Source: Gemmatimonadota bacterium (GTDB taxonomy: Bacteria > Gemmatimonadota > Gemmatimonadetes > Longimicrobiales > Gaopeijiaceae). Taken from it: 35,361 bases of DNA. Under the pieces are notes generated by a model that saw only the letters and a list, made by a program, of their open reading frames with translations, made no database searches and had not been told where the DNA came from. Below, one piece after another: positions 23,163-32,400 of the stretch; the first letter of the stretch is position 1; each line of letters begins with the position of its first letter. The position numbers and the translations under genes are program-made. The stretch spans positions 1-35,361 of the forward strand of contig JAWKQN010000029.1 in NCBI GenBank assembly GCA_041390125.1, written 5' to 3'.

Positions 23163-24431
23163 TCACTCGTAGCGCAGCGCGACGACGGGGTCGAGTCGGG
23201 CGGCGCGGATGGCGGGCAGCAGACCGAAGAGCATGCCGGTCAGCGCGGCGGCCAGCAACGCCACCGCCACGGACCAGATCGGGATCTCGGCGGGCACGGG
23301 TGTGAAGCGCGCCACCCCCCACGAGGCCAGCGCGCCGATGCCGAGGCCCACGGCGCTGCCCACGAGCGTGAGCGCCGACGCCTCCACCAGGAACTGCCAC
23401 AGGATCTCCCGGCGATTGGCGCCCACGGCCTTCCGGACCCCGATCTCGCGGGTGCGCTCCGTGACGGAGATCAACATGATCCCGATGACTCCGACGCCGC
23501 CGACCATCAACGCCACCGAGGAGAGCGCGAGCATCACCGCGAAGAACGCGCCGGTGAAGCGGTTGAACAGATCGAGCAGCTCGGTCGGCTGCATCAGCCA
23601 GAAGTTGTTCTCCTCCTCCGGACGCAGCCCGCGGGACGAGCGTAGCGTGGAGATGACCTGGTCCTTGGCCTCCTCCAGCGTGACGTCGTCCTCGGGGACC
23701 ACCAGGATCTGCGCGAAGGAGAAGGCGTTGCGCGCCTTCAGCCGCCGCACGGCGGTCGTGTAGGGGAAGATGGCGAAGAAGGGTTGGGCGTTGCCGAACA
23801 CGTTCTCCGACTGCTTGTAGACGCCGACGATCGTGAAGCGCTCGTTGACGCCACGCCACCCGGAGGTGGCCCGCACCCATTCGCCGATCGGATCACGGGC
23901 GCCGAACAGCTCCTCCGCCAGGCGGTCGGAGATCACGGCCACCGGGCGACCTTCGGCCACCTCCACCGGCGTGAAGTTCCGACCTGCCACGAACTCGCCG
24001 GAGGCGTAGAGCTCCCATCCGGACGTATGGCCCTGGGAGTCCACGTTGCTCACCCGGTCCTTCCCGCGTGACATCTCGATCTGGAAGTTGATGGCGGCAC
24101 CCGCGGAGCGGATGGCGGGCAGCGCGGCCACGCGGGTCACCTCGGCGTCGGTGATCTCGGGGTTCTTCCACCAGGGAGGCCCGCTGCCGCCGTCGTTCAC
24201 GATCCGGATCCCGGTGAGGTCGAACGGCATCACCACGAAGTTGCGTGGCCCCGCGGCCTCGAACGACTCGGCGATGCCCGAGCGGATGCCGGTGATGACG
24301 CTGGCCATCGCCACCACCACGGCGACACCGATCGCAATGCCCACGACGGTGAGTCCGGCGCGGATCTTGTTGGCGCGCAGCGCGTCGAGCGCGACCCGCG
24401 TGCCTTCGACCAGCGTGGTGAGACCGTTCAT
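23163..24431 (-). CDS. MacB-type ABC transporter permease (second)
   Basis: A 422-residue permease. One membrane helix (about 23-45) precedes a large extracytoplasmic MacB_PCD domain, then three helices form the FtsX domain. The FtsX core has GGVGVIGIMLISVTERTREI and RKAVGANRREILWQFLVE, and the protein ends LLPAIRAARLDPVVALRYE, the standard MacB C terminus. No nucleotide-binding domain is fused or adjacent. It lies 16 bases after the first permease and probably pairs with it as a heterodimer. Substrate unknown; extrusion across the periplasm with HlyD and TolC partners is implied by the operon. Confidence 0.9.
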   Translation of the reverse strand: MNGLTTLVEGTRVALDALRANKIRAGLTVVGIAIGVAVVVAMASVITGIRSGIAESFEAAGPRNFVVMPFDLTGIRIVNDGGSGPPWWKNPEITDAEVTRVAALPAIRSAGAAINFQIEMSRGKDRVSNVDSQGHTSGWELYASGEFVAGRNFTPVEVAEGRPVAVISDRLAEELFGARDPIGEWVRATSGWRGVNERFTIVGVYKQSENVFGNAQPFFAIFPYTTAVRRLKARNAFSFAQILVVPEDDVTLEEAKDQVISTLRSSRGLRPEEENNFWLMQPTELLDLFNRFTGAFFAVMLALSSVALMVGGVGVIGIMLISVTERTREIGVRKAVGANRREILWQFLVEASALTLVGSAVGLGIGALASWGVARFTPVPAEIPIWSVAVALLAAALTGMLFGLLPAIRAARLDPVVALRYE

Positions 24432-24447
24432 GTCGCCTCCGCCTCCG

Positions 24448-25689
24448 TCATTCGTAGCGTAGCGCGTCGACCGGGTCCAGCCGCGCGGCGCGGCGCGCCG
24501 GGTAGACGCCGGCGATCACACCGGTGGCGACGCCCAGCACCACCGCCACCACCACCCAGCGCACGGCGACGGCGGCGGGCAGGGGCGTGACGGTGCGCAC
24601 CAGCCAGCTCAGCCCGACGCCGATCACCACCCCGGTCCCCGCCCCGAAGAGGGACAGCGTGGACGACTCGACCAGGACCTGCGTGAGGATGTCGCGCTGG
24701 CGCGCGCCGATGGCTTTGCGGACCCCGATCTCCCGGGTGCGCTCCATGACGGAGACCAGCATGATGTTCATGATCACGATCCCGCCCACGATGAGCGAGA
24801 TGGCGACCAGCGTGGGGAAGGCCACGTAGAGGATGGTGGAGATCCGTTCCCAGAAGGACAGGGATTCCTCCTGCGTCTCCACCGCGAAGTTGTTGTCGTC
24901 CGCGGGCCGGAGCCGGCGCTGTGCGCGCAGGATGCCTTCCACCTCGTCGCGGGCCGTCGGCACCAGCTCGGGCGTGGGCGTCTGGACGATGATCTCCTCC
25001 AGATAGCCGCGCGGGCTGGCGATCCGCCCCAACGGCGACTCGAAGGGCGCCACGGCCTTGTTGTCGCGGGATTGGCCGAGCACCGAACCCATCCGCTCCA
25101 GGATACCCACGACGCGGAACGGCTCTCCCGCGATCTTGACGCGCTGCCCGATCGCGCCGCCTTCGGGGAAGAGGGCATCGACCACGTCCCGTCCCAGGAC
25201 CACGGCCGCCGAGCCGCGCTCCGCCTCCTGGGGGCTGAAGGCCCGTCCCTCCTCGACCACCCAGCCGCGGATGGCGAAGATGGGCTCGTCGGCGGCGATG
25301 ATCTCCACGTTGTCCACCTGCACGCCGCCGTAGGTCGCGATGGGGGCGCGGCTGTCGACCTGCACGCTGACCACGCCCGGGATGGGGAGGGCTTCCCGGA
25401 TCCGATCGGCGTCGGCGACGGTGAGCTGGGGCCGTCGTCGCAGCGCCCGCCACTCCTCGTCCGTGAGGTTCCCGACCACGGTGCCGATGCGGTCCACCGT
25501 CACGGTGTTGATCCCGAAGATCTCGCTGCCGAGGTCGTCCCGGACGTACCGGTCCATCCCCTCCACCACGCTCACCACGGTGATGAGGAACATGACGCCG
25601 ATGATCACGCCCAGCACGCTGAAGAAGCTCTTCAGCTTCTGGGCGCGGATCTGCTGCAGCGCCAGCCGGACGCCTTCGAGGAGCTCCAT
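24448..25689 (-). CDS. MacB-type ABC transporter permease (first)
   Basis: A 413-residue permease with an N-terminal helix (KSFFSVLGVIIGVMFLITVV), a MacB_PCD periplasmic domain and the FtsX region VGGIVIMNIMLVSVMERTRE followed by RKAIGARQRDILTQVLVESS. The C terminus ARLDPVDALRYE is the family ending. It starts five bases after the adaptor protein gene. As with its partner, no ATPase domain is present. The two permeases share the family layout but diverge strongly in the periplasmic domain, so this is unlikely to be a recent duplication. Confidence 0.9.
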   Translation of the reverse strand: MELLEGVRLALQQIRAQKLKSFFSVLGVIIGVMFLITVVSVVEGMDRYVRDDLGSEIFGINTVTVDRIGTVVGNLTDEEWRALRRRPQLTVADADRIREALPIPGVVSVQVDSRAPIATYGGVQVDNVEIIAADEPIFAIRGWVVEEGRAFSPQEAERGSAAVVLGRDVVDALFPEGGAIGQRVKIAGEPFRVVGILERMGSVLGQSRDNKAVAPFESPLGRIASPRGYLEEIIVQTPTPELVPTARDEVEGILRAQRRLRPADDNNFAVETQEESLSFWERISTILYVAFPTLVAISLIVGGIVIMNIMLVSVMERTREIGVRKAIGARQRDILTQVLVESSTLSLFGAGTGVVIGVGLSWLVRTVTPLPAAVAVRWVVVAVVLGVATGVIAGVYPARRAARLDPVDALRYE

Positions 25690-25694
25690 GGCCG

Positions 25695-26963
25695 CTACCG
25701 CCCGCCGGGTCCGCCGCGTCGATCCGTCGGCTCGTCCACCTGCTCGCGCACGGGATCCCCGTCCGTGAGCGTGCGCACCACCTGGTAGGGTCCTCCCACC
25801 ACGATCTCGCCGGCTTCGAGGCCCTCGATGATCTCGAAGTAGTCCTGACCGGCGATGCCGAGCTTGACGGCCCGGAAGACGGCCACACCGTCCTGGACCA
25901 GGAAGACGCCCTCCACGGCCTGCTGCTCCTGCCCGGCGCGCGTGGTGTCACTGGAGAGCGCTTCGCCCTCCGCGTCGCGCGCGGTGACGGCGATGATGGG
26001 CGCCGCGACCACGTCGGCGCGTTGCTCGGTCACGATCTCCGCCGTCGCGGAGAGATCGGGACGGAGCTCCTCGGCCGCGTCGGTGAGCGTGATCACCACC
26101 TCGAAGTCGATGGTCTGCGTCTGTCCACCGGTGTTGGCGGAGGGCGGGCTGATGGCGCTGTTCCCGATCTCGGTGACCTCGCCCACGAACGCCCGGTCCG
26201 GGAAGGCGTCCAGCTCCACGCTGGCGCTGTCCCCGAGCGCGATCTCGGGCACGTCCGTCTCGTCCACCTCCATCACGGCCTCGATGACCGAGAGGTCGCT
26301 GATGGTGAGCAGCAGGCTGCCCGGGTTGTTCATCGTTCCGATGATCGCCGTCTCCCCCTGCTCGATGTTGAGGCGCGTGACCTTTCCGGTCATCGGGGCC
26401 CGGATCACCGTCTTGGCCAGGTTTTCCCGTGCCTCCCGCACGCTGGCCTCCGCCTGCTGCACGCCGAAGGACGCGGCCTCGCCCAGGGAGCGCTGCACCT
26501 CGAGGTTGGTCTCCGCATCCTCCACCTGCTGACGGCTGATCAGGGTGGAGTCGCGTGCCCACAGCTGCTGGGCCCGCTCGTGCTCGCGCTGCGCCCGCAG
26601 GAGGTTGGCTTCCTGCTGCTTCGCCTGCGCCGACGCCTGGCTCTGGCTGGCCTGCGCGCGCGAGAGTACCGCGTCCCACTGGGTCGGATCGATGCGCAGC
26701 AGCACCTCGCCTTCCTGGACGTCGTCCCCTTCGTCCACGTTCAGCTCCACGACGCGCCCGGAGACGTCGGCGGAGATGTCGACGGAACGTCGCGCGCGGA
26801 TGTAGCCGTTGGCCGTCACGATCGCGACCAGGTCACGGCGCTGGATGGTCTCGAAGCGCACTTCGGCGCCCCGGTCCCTGGCATTGCGGACGCTCACGAA
26901 CGCGGCGATCCCGAGCACGACGGCGACGGCGACGCCGATCAGCGCCTTTCTGGCAGTGGTCAT
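25695..26963 (-). CDS. Periplasmic adaptor (HlyD/MacA family)
   Basis: A 422-residue membrane-fusion protein. An N-terminal anchor (ALIGVAVAVVLGIAAFVSV) is followed by the lipoyl half-motif with GYIRARRSVDISADVSGRVVEL and NVDEGDDVQEGEVLLRID, a helical hairpin (about 90-170, Gln/Ala-rich), the second lipoyl half in VIRAPMTGKVTRLNIEQGE and the beta-barrel domain with VDETDVPEI. The tail is the MacA-like VKLGIAGQDYFEIIEGLEAGEIVV. It would link the permeases to the TolC-like protein. Nine bases separate it from tolC. Confidence 0.93.
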   Translation of the reverse strand: MTTARKALIGVAVAVVLGIAAFVSVRNARDRGAEVRFETIQRRDLVAIVTANGYIRARRSVDISADVSGRVVELNVDEGDDVQEGEVLLRIDPTQWDAVLSRAQASQSQASAQAKQQEANLLRAQREHERAQQLWARDSTLISRQQVEDAETNLEVQRSLGEAASFGVQQAEASVREARENLAKTVIRAPMTGKVTRLNIEQGETAIIGTMNNPGSLLLTISDLSVIEAVMEVDETDVPEIALGDSASVELDAFPDRAFVGEVTEIGNSAISPPSANTGGQTQTIDFEVVITLTDAAEELRPDLSATAEIVTEQRADVVAAPIIAVTARDAEGEALSSDTTRAGQEQQAVEGVFLVQDGVAVFRAVKLGIAGQDYFEIIEGLEAGEIVVGGPYQVVRTLTDGDPVREQVDEPTDRRGGPGGR

Positions 26964-26972
26964 TCGTTGGTC

Positions 26973-28475
26973 TCAGCGGCTGCGGAGGGAGGTGCCGACC
27001 AGCGACTCCAGGCTGGCCAGGTTCTCGTGGTAGGTGAAGACGGCATCGATGAGGGCCCGGTCCGCCTGGGCCTTCACGGTCTCCGCCTCCACCAGATCGA
27101 TGAAGCTGACCGACCCGATGCGGTACTGCTCCTGCGCGAGTCGCAGCTGCTCGCTCGCGTACTCCTGGTTGCGCTGCTCGATCAAGGCGCCGGCATAGCC
27201 GTTGCGCACGGCGGCCAGGCCCGCCGCGATGTCCGTCTGCAGCTGGAGCTCCTGCTCGCGGATGCGCCAGCGCAGGTCGTCGCGCTGCACGCGCGCCACC
27301 TCGACCTGGCGCTGGCGATTGAGACCCTGGAAGACGGGCAGGCTCAAGGACAGCGAGAGGGACGGTGCGTTGCGGGTGAAGTCGAACGGGAAGACGTCGT
27401 TCGACGACTCGATGGCCTGACGCTGCGTGTCCGTGAACGCGAAGCGGGTGCAGTCCTCCGTGGGGAGCGGATCGGTGAGGCGCCGGAACAGCTCGTTGAG
27501 CGCCTCGCACTGGTCGATCTGCTGGTTGGCCTGCGACATGGCGCCCTGGATCAGGCTGGTGGTGTTGGAGGCCTGCCGGGCAAAGCCGCCGATGCTGGCC
27601 GACAGCGAGAGGCTCGGCAGGTATTCGGTGCGGGCCATCCGGACGCCCACGTCGGAGGCCTCCTCGTTGGCCCGCAGGGCCGCCAGCCCGGGATTGCCGT
27701 CGATGGCTGCCTGATAGAGCTCGTCCTCGCTCCACACGGGCTCGGCGAGCTCGAAGGACGAGGGGAGCACGAGCGTATCCCCGAGCGGCAGTCCCACGCC
27801 CTGGGCCAACCGCAACCGGGCGGTGTGCAACGTGGTCTCCGACTGCAGCAGGTTCACCTGTGCGCGCCCCACCGCGACCTCCGCCTGGGCCACGTCGAGC
27901 TGCGAGGCGGCGCCCACGTCGCGGCGGGCCTGGGCCAGGCGGGCGTTGAACCGGGCGCGCTCGAGCTCCTGGGCCGCGAGCGTCCGGCCCTGTTCGGCGC
28001 GCAGCACGGCCAGATAGGCCTGCGTGATGGCGAAGTCGAGTTGGGCTGCCCCCGACCGGACCGACGCCTCGCTGGCGTTCTGCTCCGCCTTGGCCTGCGA
28101 CGGCGCCAGGAGCGTGCGGCCGTTGATCTGCAGGTTGCTGCTCAGGCTGTAGCTGGACGTGAGGTACGACGGCTGGTCCGCGAGCCCGAGCTGCCCGGCC
28201 GTGATGGCCCCGAACGACTGGTCCCCCACCCCCTGCCAGCCGATGCCTCCCCCGACGTTGAACGAGGGGATCCAGGACGCGTAGGCCGAGCGCACCTGCC
28301 AGGCGGCGGCGTCGAGGTCGTTGCGGACCTGGGCGTAGACCGGGCTGTGCCGGCGGGCCAGGTCCAGCGCCTCCTCCAGGGGCAGCGGCGAAGGAAGGGT
28401 GCTCTGGGCCTGCAGCGGTGCCGCAAGCACGAGCAACAGCGAGGACCACCAGCGGGTGGGCCGGATCGGCTTCAT
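26973..28475 (-). CDS. TolC-like outer membrane efflux protein
   Basis: A 500-residue outer membrane factor. The N-terminal signal peptide is MKPIRPTRWWSSLLLVLAAP followed by LQAQ, with cleavage expected after AQ. LPLEEALDLARRHSP is the usual first OEP motif, and the two OEP repeats contain long Gln/Ala-rich helices and SFIDLVEAETVKAQADRALIDAV. I took ATG 28475 because AGGGAAA lies before it and the signal peptide starts there; a longer in-frame start at 28556 adds a Pro/Arg-rich tail. First gene of the tolC-adaptor-permease-permease-bshB1 operon. Confidence 0.92.
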   Translation of the reverse strand: MKPIRPTRWWSSLLLVLAAPLQAQSTLPSPLPLEEALDLARRHSPVYAQVRNDLDAAAWQVRSAYASWIPSFNVGGGIGWQGVGDQSFGAITAGQLGLADQPSYLTSSYSLSSNLQINGRTLLAPSQAKAEQNASEASVRSGAAQLDFAITQAYLAVLRAEQGRTLAAQELERARFNARLAQARRDVGAASQLDVAQAEVAVGRAQVNLLQSETTLHTARLRLAQGVGLPLGDTLVLPSSFELAEPVWSEDELYQAAIDGNPGLAALRANEEASDVGVRMARTEYLPSLSLSASIGGFARQASNTTSLIQGAMSQANQQIDQCEALNELFRRLTDPLPTEDCTRFAFTDTQRQAIESSNDVFPFDFTRNAPSLSLSLSLPVFQGLNRQRQVEVARVQRDDLRWRIREQELQLQTDIAAGLAAVRNGYAGALIEQRNQEYASEQLRLAQEQYRIGSVSFIDLVEAETVKAQADRALIDAVFTYHENLASLESLVGTSLRSR

Positions 28476-28610
28476 CGGGTTTCCCTGGCGTCGGGGAGGA
28501 GCGGGTGGCGGCGAGGCACGGCTGGCGCTACGGGCCGGGCCGTCGGCGGGTTTCACGGTCGGGTGCCCCCGCGGACTGCATCCCCTCGTTCGCCTGCCCC
28601 TACGGAGCGG

Positions 28611-28638
28611 CGGGCCCGTTCCTTCACGGGCGGGCCCG
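28611..28638. other. Inverted repeat between leftward genes
   Basis: cgggcccg occurs at 28611-28618 and 28631-28638, with inner cccgt/acggg pairing, forming a GC-rich hairpin in the 205-base gap between the secreted-protein gene (28681) and tolC (28475). There is no T tract, so termination is only possible, not shown. The rest of the gap holds nothing I recognise. Confidence 0.35.
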
Positions 28639-28680
28639 GGCGACGCACCGGGGAGCAGGATCCGTGGGCCGGCGCACCCG

Positions 28681-29394
28681 TCAGGGCACGCGGGTGCGTA
28701 CGGCGCGGAAGGCGACCCCGCGCTCGGCGGTGCGCTCGACGGCCAGCACGCGGCCGGCGCCGTCGAGCCAGACCTCCAGCGCCGCGCCGTTGCTGGACTC
28801 GACCCGCATCCGCTGGGCGGAGACCTCGGTTCCGGCCACGCGGACGCTGCCCGCCCCGGCGTCGCGCAGCGTGACCGTGCCCGACTCCCCCTCGATGGGG
28901 ACGAGGATGGGCAGCTGCCGGGCGCCGGCCCGGAGCCGGGCGGCGGCGAAGTGCAGGTGGTGGACCACGCCGGCGTCGAGGACGAGCATGCCGTCGGGGG
29001 CGCGCATCTCCCGGGCCCGCTCGCCCACCGAGGTCCGGCGGATCATGCTGAGCCGGCCGGGCGCGTCCTCTTCGTAGCGTACGTCCAGGGGCTCCGCGCC
29101 CGCGACCTGGGCCGTGTAGCGGACGACGTGCTCGTCGTCTCCGCGAAGCTCCAGCGCCGTCTCGGTGTCGCGCGGGCTGCCTCCGCCGGTGACGTGCACC
29201 CGGGCGCCGGCCACGACGCGGCGGTCCGCGCCGCTTCCCGAGGCCCGGATGGAGAACGTCTCGGTGCCGACCTCGGTATCGCCCTCGTAGATGGTGAAGG
29301 TCCCCTCGTCGAGGGTAACTTCCTGCGCGCGGAGCGCCTGGGCTCCCGCGAACAGGATGGAGACCCCCCACAGAACGAGAAGCACTGCGCGCAT
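28681..29394 (-). CDS. Secreted protein of unknown function
   Basis: A 237-residue protein with a signal peptide, MRAVLLVLWGVSILFAG then AQALRAQE, giving cleavage near residue 25. The mature part is a beta-rich domain starting VTLDEGTFTIYEGDTEVG and containing several charged strands and VWLDGAGRVLAVERTAE, a layout seen in DUF3108-like periplasmic proteins. No cysteine or catalytic motif stands out. I chose ATG 29394 because longer in-frame starts overlap the divergent kinase gene and spoil the signal peptide. Predicted location periplasm; function unknown. Confidence 0.75.
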   Translation of the reverse strand: MRAVLLVLWGVSILFAGAQALRAQEVTLDEGTFTIYEGDTEVGTETFSIRASGSGADRRVVAGARVHVTGGGSPRDTETALELRGDDEHVVRYTAQVAGAEPLDVRYEEDAPGRLSMIRRTSVGERAREMRAPDGMLVLDAGVVHHLHFAAARLRAGARQLPILVPIEGESGTVTLRDAGAGSVRVAGTEVSAQRMRVESSNGAALEVWLDGAGRVLAVERTAERGVAFRAVRTRVP

Positions 29395-29459
29395 TGCGAC
29401 GTTCCCGCGTTGAGGCCGTGCGGCCGGAGCGCTCCGGAGGGTCCGGAAGCGCACCGCCG

Positions 29460-29489
29460 ATCCTACCCCCGCCCCCAAGGGGGGTTCAA
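29460..29489 (-). promoter_or_regulatory. Candidate promoter of the secreted-protein gene
   Basis: On the minus strand TTGAAC (29489-29484) and TAGGAT (29465-29460) are separated by 18 bases, 66 bases upstream of the ATG at 29394. The spacer is almost pure C and G (ccccc...ggggg). The -35 end lies just before the start codon of the divergent kinase gene, so the two promoters may interfere. Confidence 0.5.
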
Positions 29490-29494
29490 GCCGC

Positions 29495-32400
29495 ATGAGC
29501 GCCGCCCGCATGCAGACGCGCTGGGGCTGGGTCGCCCTGGGCTCCTTGCTCGCGTGGCTGCGCTGGCCCTCGTGGCTGTGGATCGCGGGCGCCCTGGGGG
29601 CCCTCGGTCTGGGCTGGGCGGTCGGGCGCTGGCGGGGGCGGGGCCCCCTGGCGCTGACCCTGCTCGCGGGCGCCGCGGCCGCCGTGGCCGGGGTGGGCGT
29701 CGAGACGCTACACCGGATCACGCAGGAGTGGCCCACCTATTGGTCGCGCCAGGAGGCGCAGGCCGGAGAGGCGCTCCAACAGCGCATCGAGGCCCTCATC
29801 GCGCGGGGGGATGCCGCGGTGGCGGACGTGGCGGCTTCGTCCGGCACCGTCCTTCCCACGCTGGAGGATCTGGAGGACGCGCGGGGACGGGGCGGCCTCT
29901 CCGCGCTGGCCGTGTACGATCTGTCCGGCGTGCCGCTCCTGTGGACGGGCGTCCACCACGGGGAGGTGCCCGAAGCGGTCCGCACCGACTTCCGCTCCTA
30001 TCTCTACCACGAGACGCCGCTCTTCGGGTACCTCTACTTCACCCTGCCGTCGCCCGGCGGCCAGACGGTGGTGGTGGGTGCTGCGCTCCTGCGCGCGGAG
30101 CTGCCGGCCACGCTCGCCGCCGGCGAGCATGAGAGCTTCGCGTCACGCTTCCGCGAGGGGACGGGCGAGGAGATCCGGATCTCCACGGGCGAGCGGGTCC
30201 AGGGGCCGGCGGTGTGGGACTTCCGCTGGGAGGAGCGCACGCTCTTCAGCATGCAGGTGGTCCGACCGGCCCAGGCCGAGCGCTACCGATCCACCCAGGG
30301 GCGCTGGGCGCGCCGCGTCCTGGCGCTGGCCCTGGCCGCCTGGCTGGTCCTGCTGCGGCTGTCCCCGCTGAGCTGGCGCGTCCCGGCGGTGGCGCTGACC
30401 GTGGGCGCACTCGCCCTGCTCCTGCCGGTCGAGCGCCTCTTCGGCGTGCTGCCGTTCTTCTCCCCGGCCGACTACCTCCTTCCGGGACTCCCGGCGTCCC
30501 TGGGCCGGGTGATGCTGGTGGTGGGCGCGCTGGCCATCTGGCTCGGCCTGGTGAGCCCGCCCTCCCGGCGGGGAGGTCCCCTCGTCACGGCCCTGGCGAC
30601 CGCGGTGGGCCTCCCGCTGCTGATCGGCTGGTTGGCCGCCGGCGCGTCGACGTCGATCCTGGCCGGCCCCGAGGCCCGCTGGATCGTCTACACCCTCGTG
30701 CTCGCGACCGCCGCCGCGATCGTCGCGGTGCAGGCCCTTTCGCTCGGTCGACCGCGCCGGGGAGATCACGGCCTCCGGATGGGCTGGCTCGTGCTCGCCC
30801 TGGGGGTCGCGGTGGGCGCTGCGCTGCTCCTCGGTCGACGCGTCCAGGCCGGTCTTCCGGTGGCGCCGCTATGGGCGGCGGGCTGGGCGGCGCCCGCCGC
30901 CCTGGCGGCGTGGGCGCTCGGCTCGCGGCCGGGGCGGCTCCGCAGCGCCGTCACGGTCGTGGCCGGCGCCCTCCTCGCGCTGTCGGCGGTCGTCCCCGTG
31001 GCGTGGGGTCAGCGGACGCAGGCCCGGATGCGCTCCGTGGGCGACGAGCTGACCCGGCTGGGGTCGGCCTCCGACCCGTACGTCGAGTTCCTGCTGGAGC
31101 GGGCCGGTGAGGAGATGCGGCGCCTCCAGGACGAGGTCGAGCGGCCCATCGAGCTGCTCTATGAGACCTGGCAGGCGTCGGGGCTCGCCGATGTCGAGAT
31201 CCCGTTGTGGCTCACGTTGTGGGCCCCCGACAATCTCCCACGTGAGGTGCTGCCGATCGGGATGGGCACCGACACGCCGGATCTCTCCGCCGCGGACCTC
31301 GATCAGGCGCGGGCGAGCGGGCAGAGCGCCATCCGCCGGGTCGACCGCCCCGACCTGCTGTACCTCGGGATCTATCCCCTCGGGGACGGCGCGGTGGGAA
31401 GCGTGGCGATCCCGCCCCGGCGGGAGCTCGTCGGAACCTCCCCGCTGGGCCCGCTCTTCTCCGGCGTGGAGCGGACCCGGGACAGCCCCCTGTCGCTGGT
31501 TCCGGTCGAGTACGAGGGCGCCGCCGATGGGGAGGCACGCCTGGACTGGACCGCGGCGGACGGCGGGCTCACCGCCGAGCGCGTCGTGGCGTTCCCGGAC
31601 GGCGCCTACCGCGCCCGGTATCGGCTGGATCTCTCCGGGACCTGGCTGGCCCTGGTGCGCGGAACGCTGCTCTTCGCGGGAGGCGTCGCCCTCGTGGGTC
31701 TCCTGTTCGCCGCTGGGCGCGCGGTCGAGCTGAGGCCGCAGGGAGGATACGGCATCGCCTGGTCCGGGGTGCTCACGTCGTTCCGCGGCCGGGTGACGCT
31801 GGGGCTGTTCGGCTTCTTCCTCCTCTCCACGGTCGTCATCGGCATCCTGGCCTTGCGCACGCTGGCCCGCGCGGCCGACCGGACGGCGGAGGCGCTCGCG
31901 ACCCGGGTCGCCGAGGAGGCCGCCCAGTCCTTCCCGGGCCCCGGTCGCGATCTGGGCCCGCTCGCCGCCCAGGTCGGCGCGGACCTCCTCCTCTACCGCG
32001 ATGGGGCCCTGCTGAGCGGCGCGGTCGTGGAGCTGGTGGAGCTGGGCATCTATCCGGGCTGGCTGCCGATGGACGTGCACCAGGCGCTCTCGGGGGGGCA
32101 GGCGTTGACGGCGTCCGCGCCGGGACAGGTGGGGCGCTGGCACTACGTCATGGCGTACCGCTCCCTCGGCGACGGCCGGGTGCTGGCCTCCCCGGCCTCG
32201 CTGCAGGTGGGGGCGACCGCGCTCCGGCGTCGCGAGACCTTCGAGGTGCTGGGCTTCATCCTGCTGCTGGGCGGCGCATTCTCGTTGGGGCTCGCCCTCC
32301 TGGTGGGACGGACCCTCACGCGCCCCATCGAGACCCTGCGCGTGGCCTCCGAGCGCGTCGGGGCGGGCAACCTGGAGGTCCGGCTGCCCGAGGAGCGCGA

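Noticed and set aside
26022..28874. Long plus-strand open frame of 950 codons across hlyD and tolC
   Set aside because: It is antisense to two genes with clear domains; such long frames are expected opposite GC-rich genes, and its composition shows no recognisable domain.
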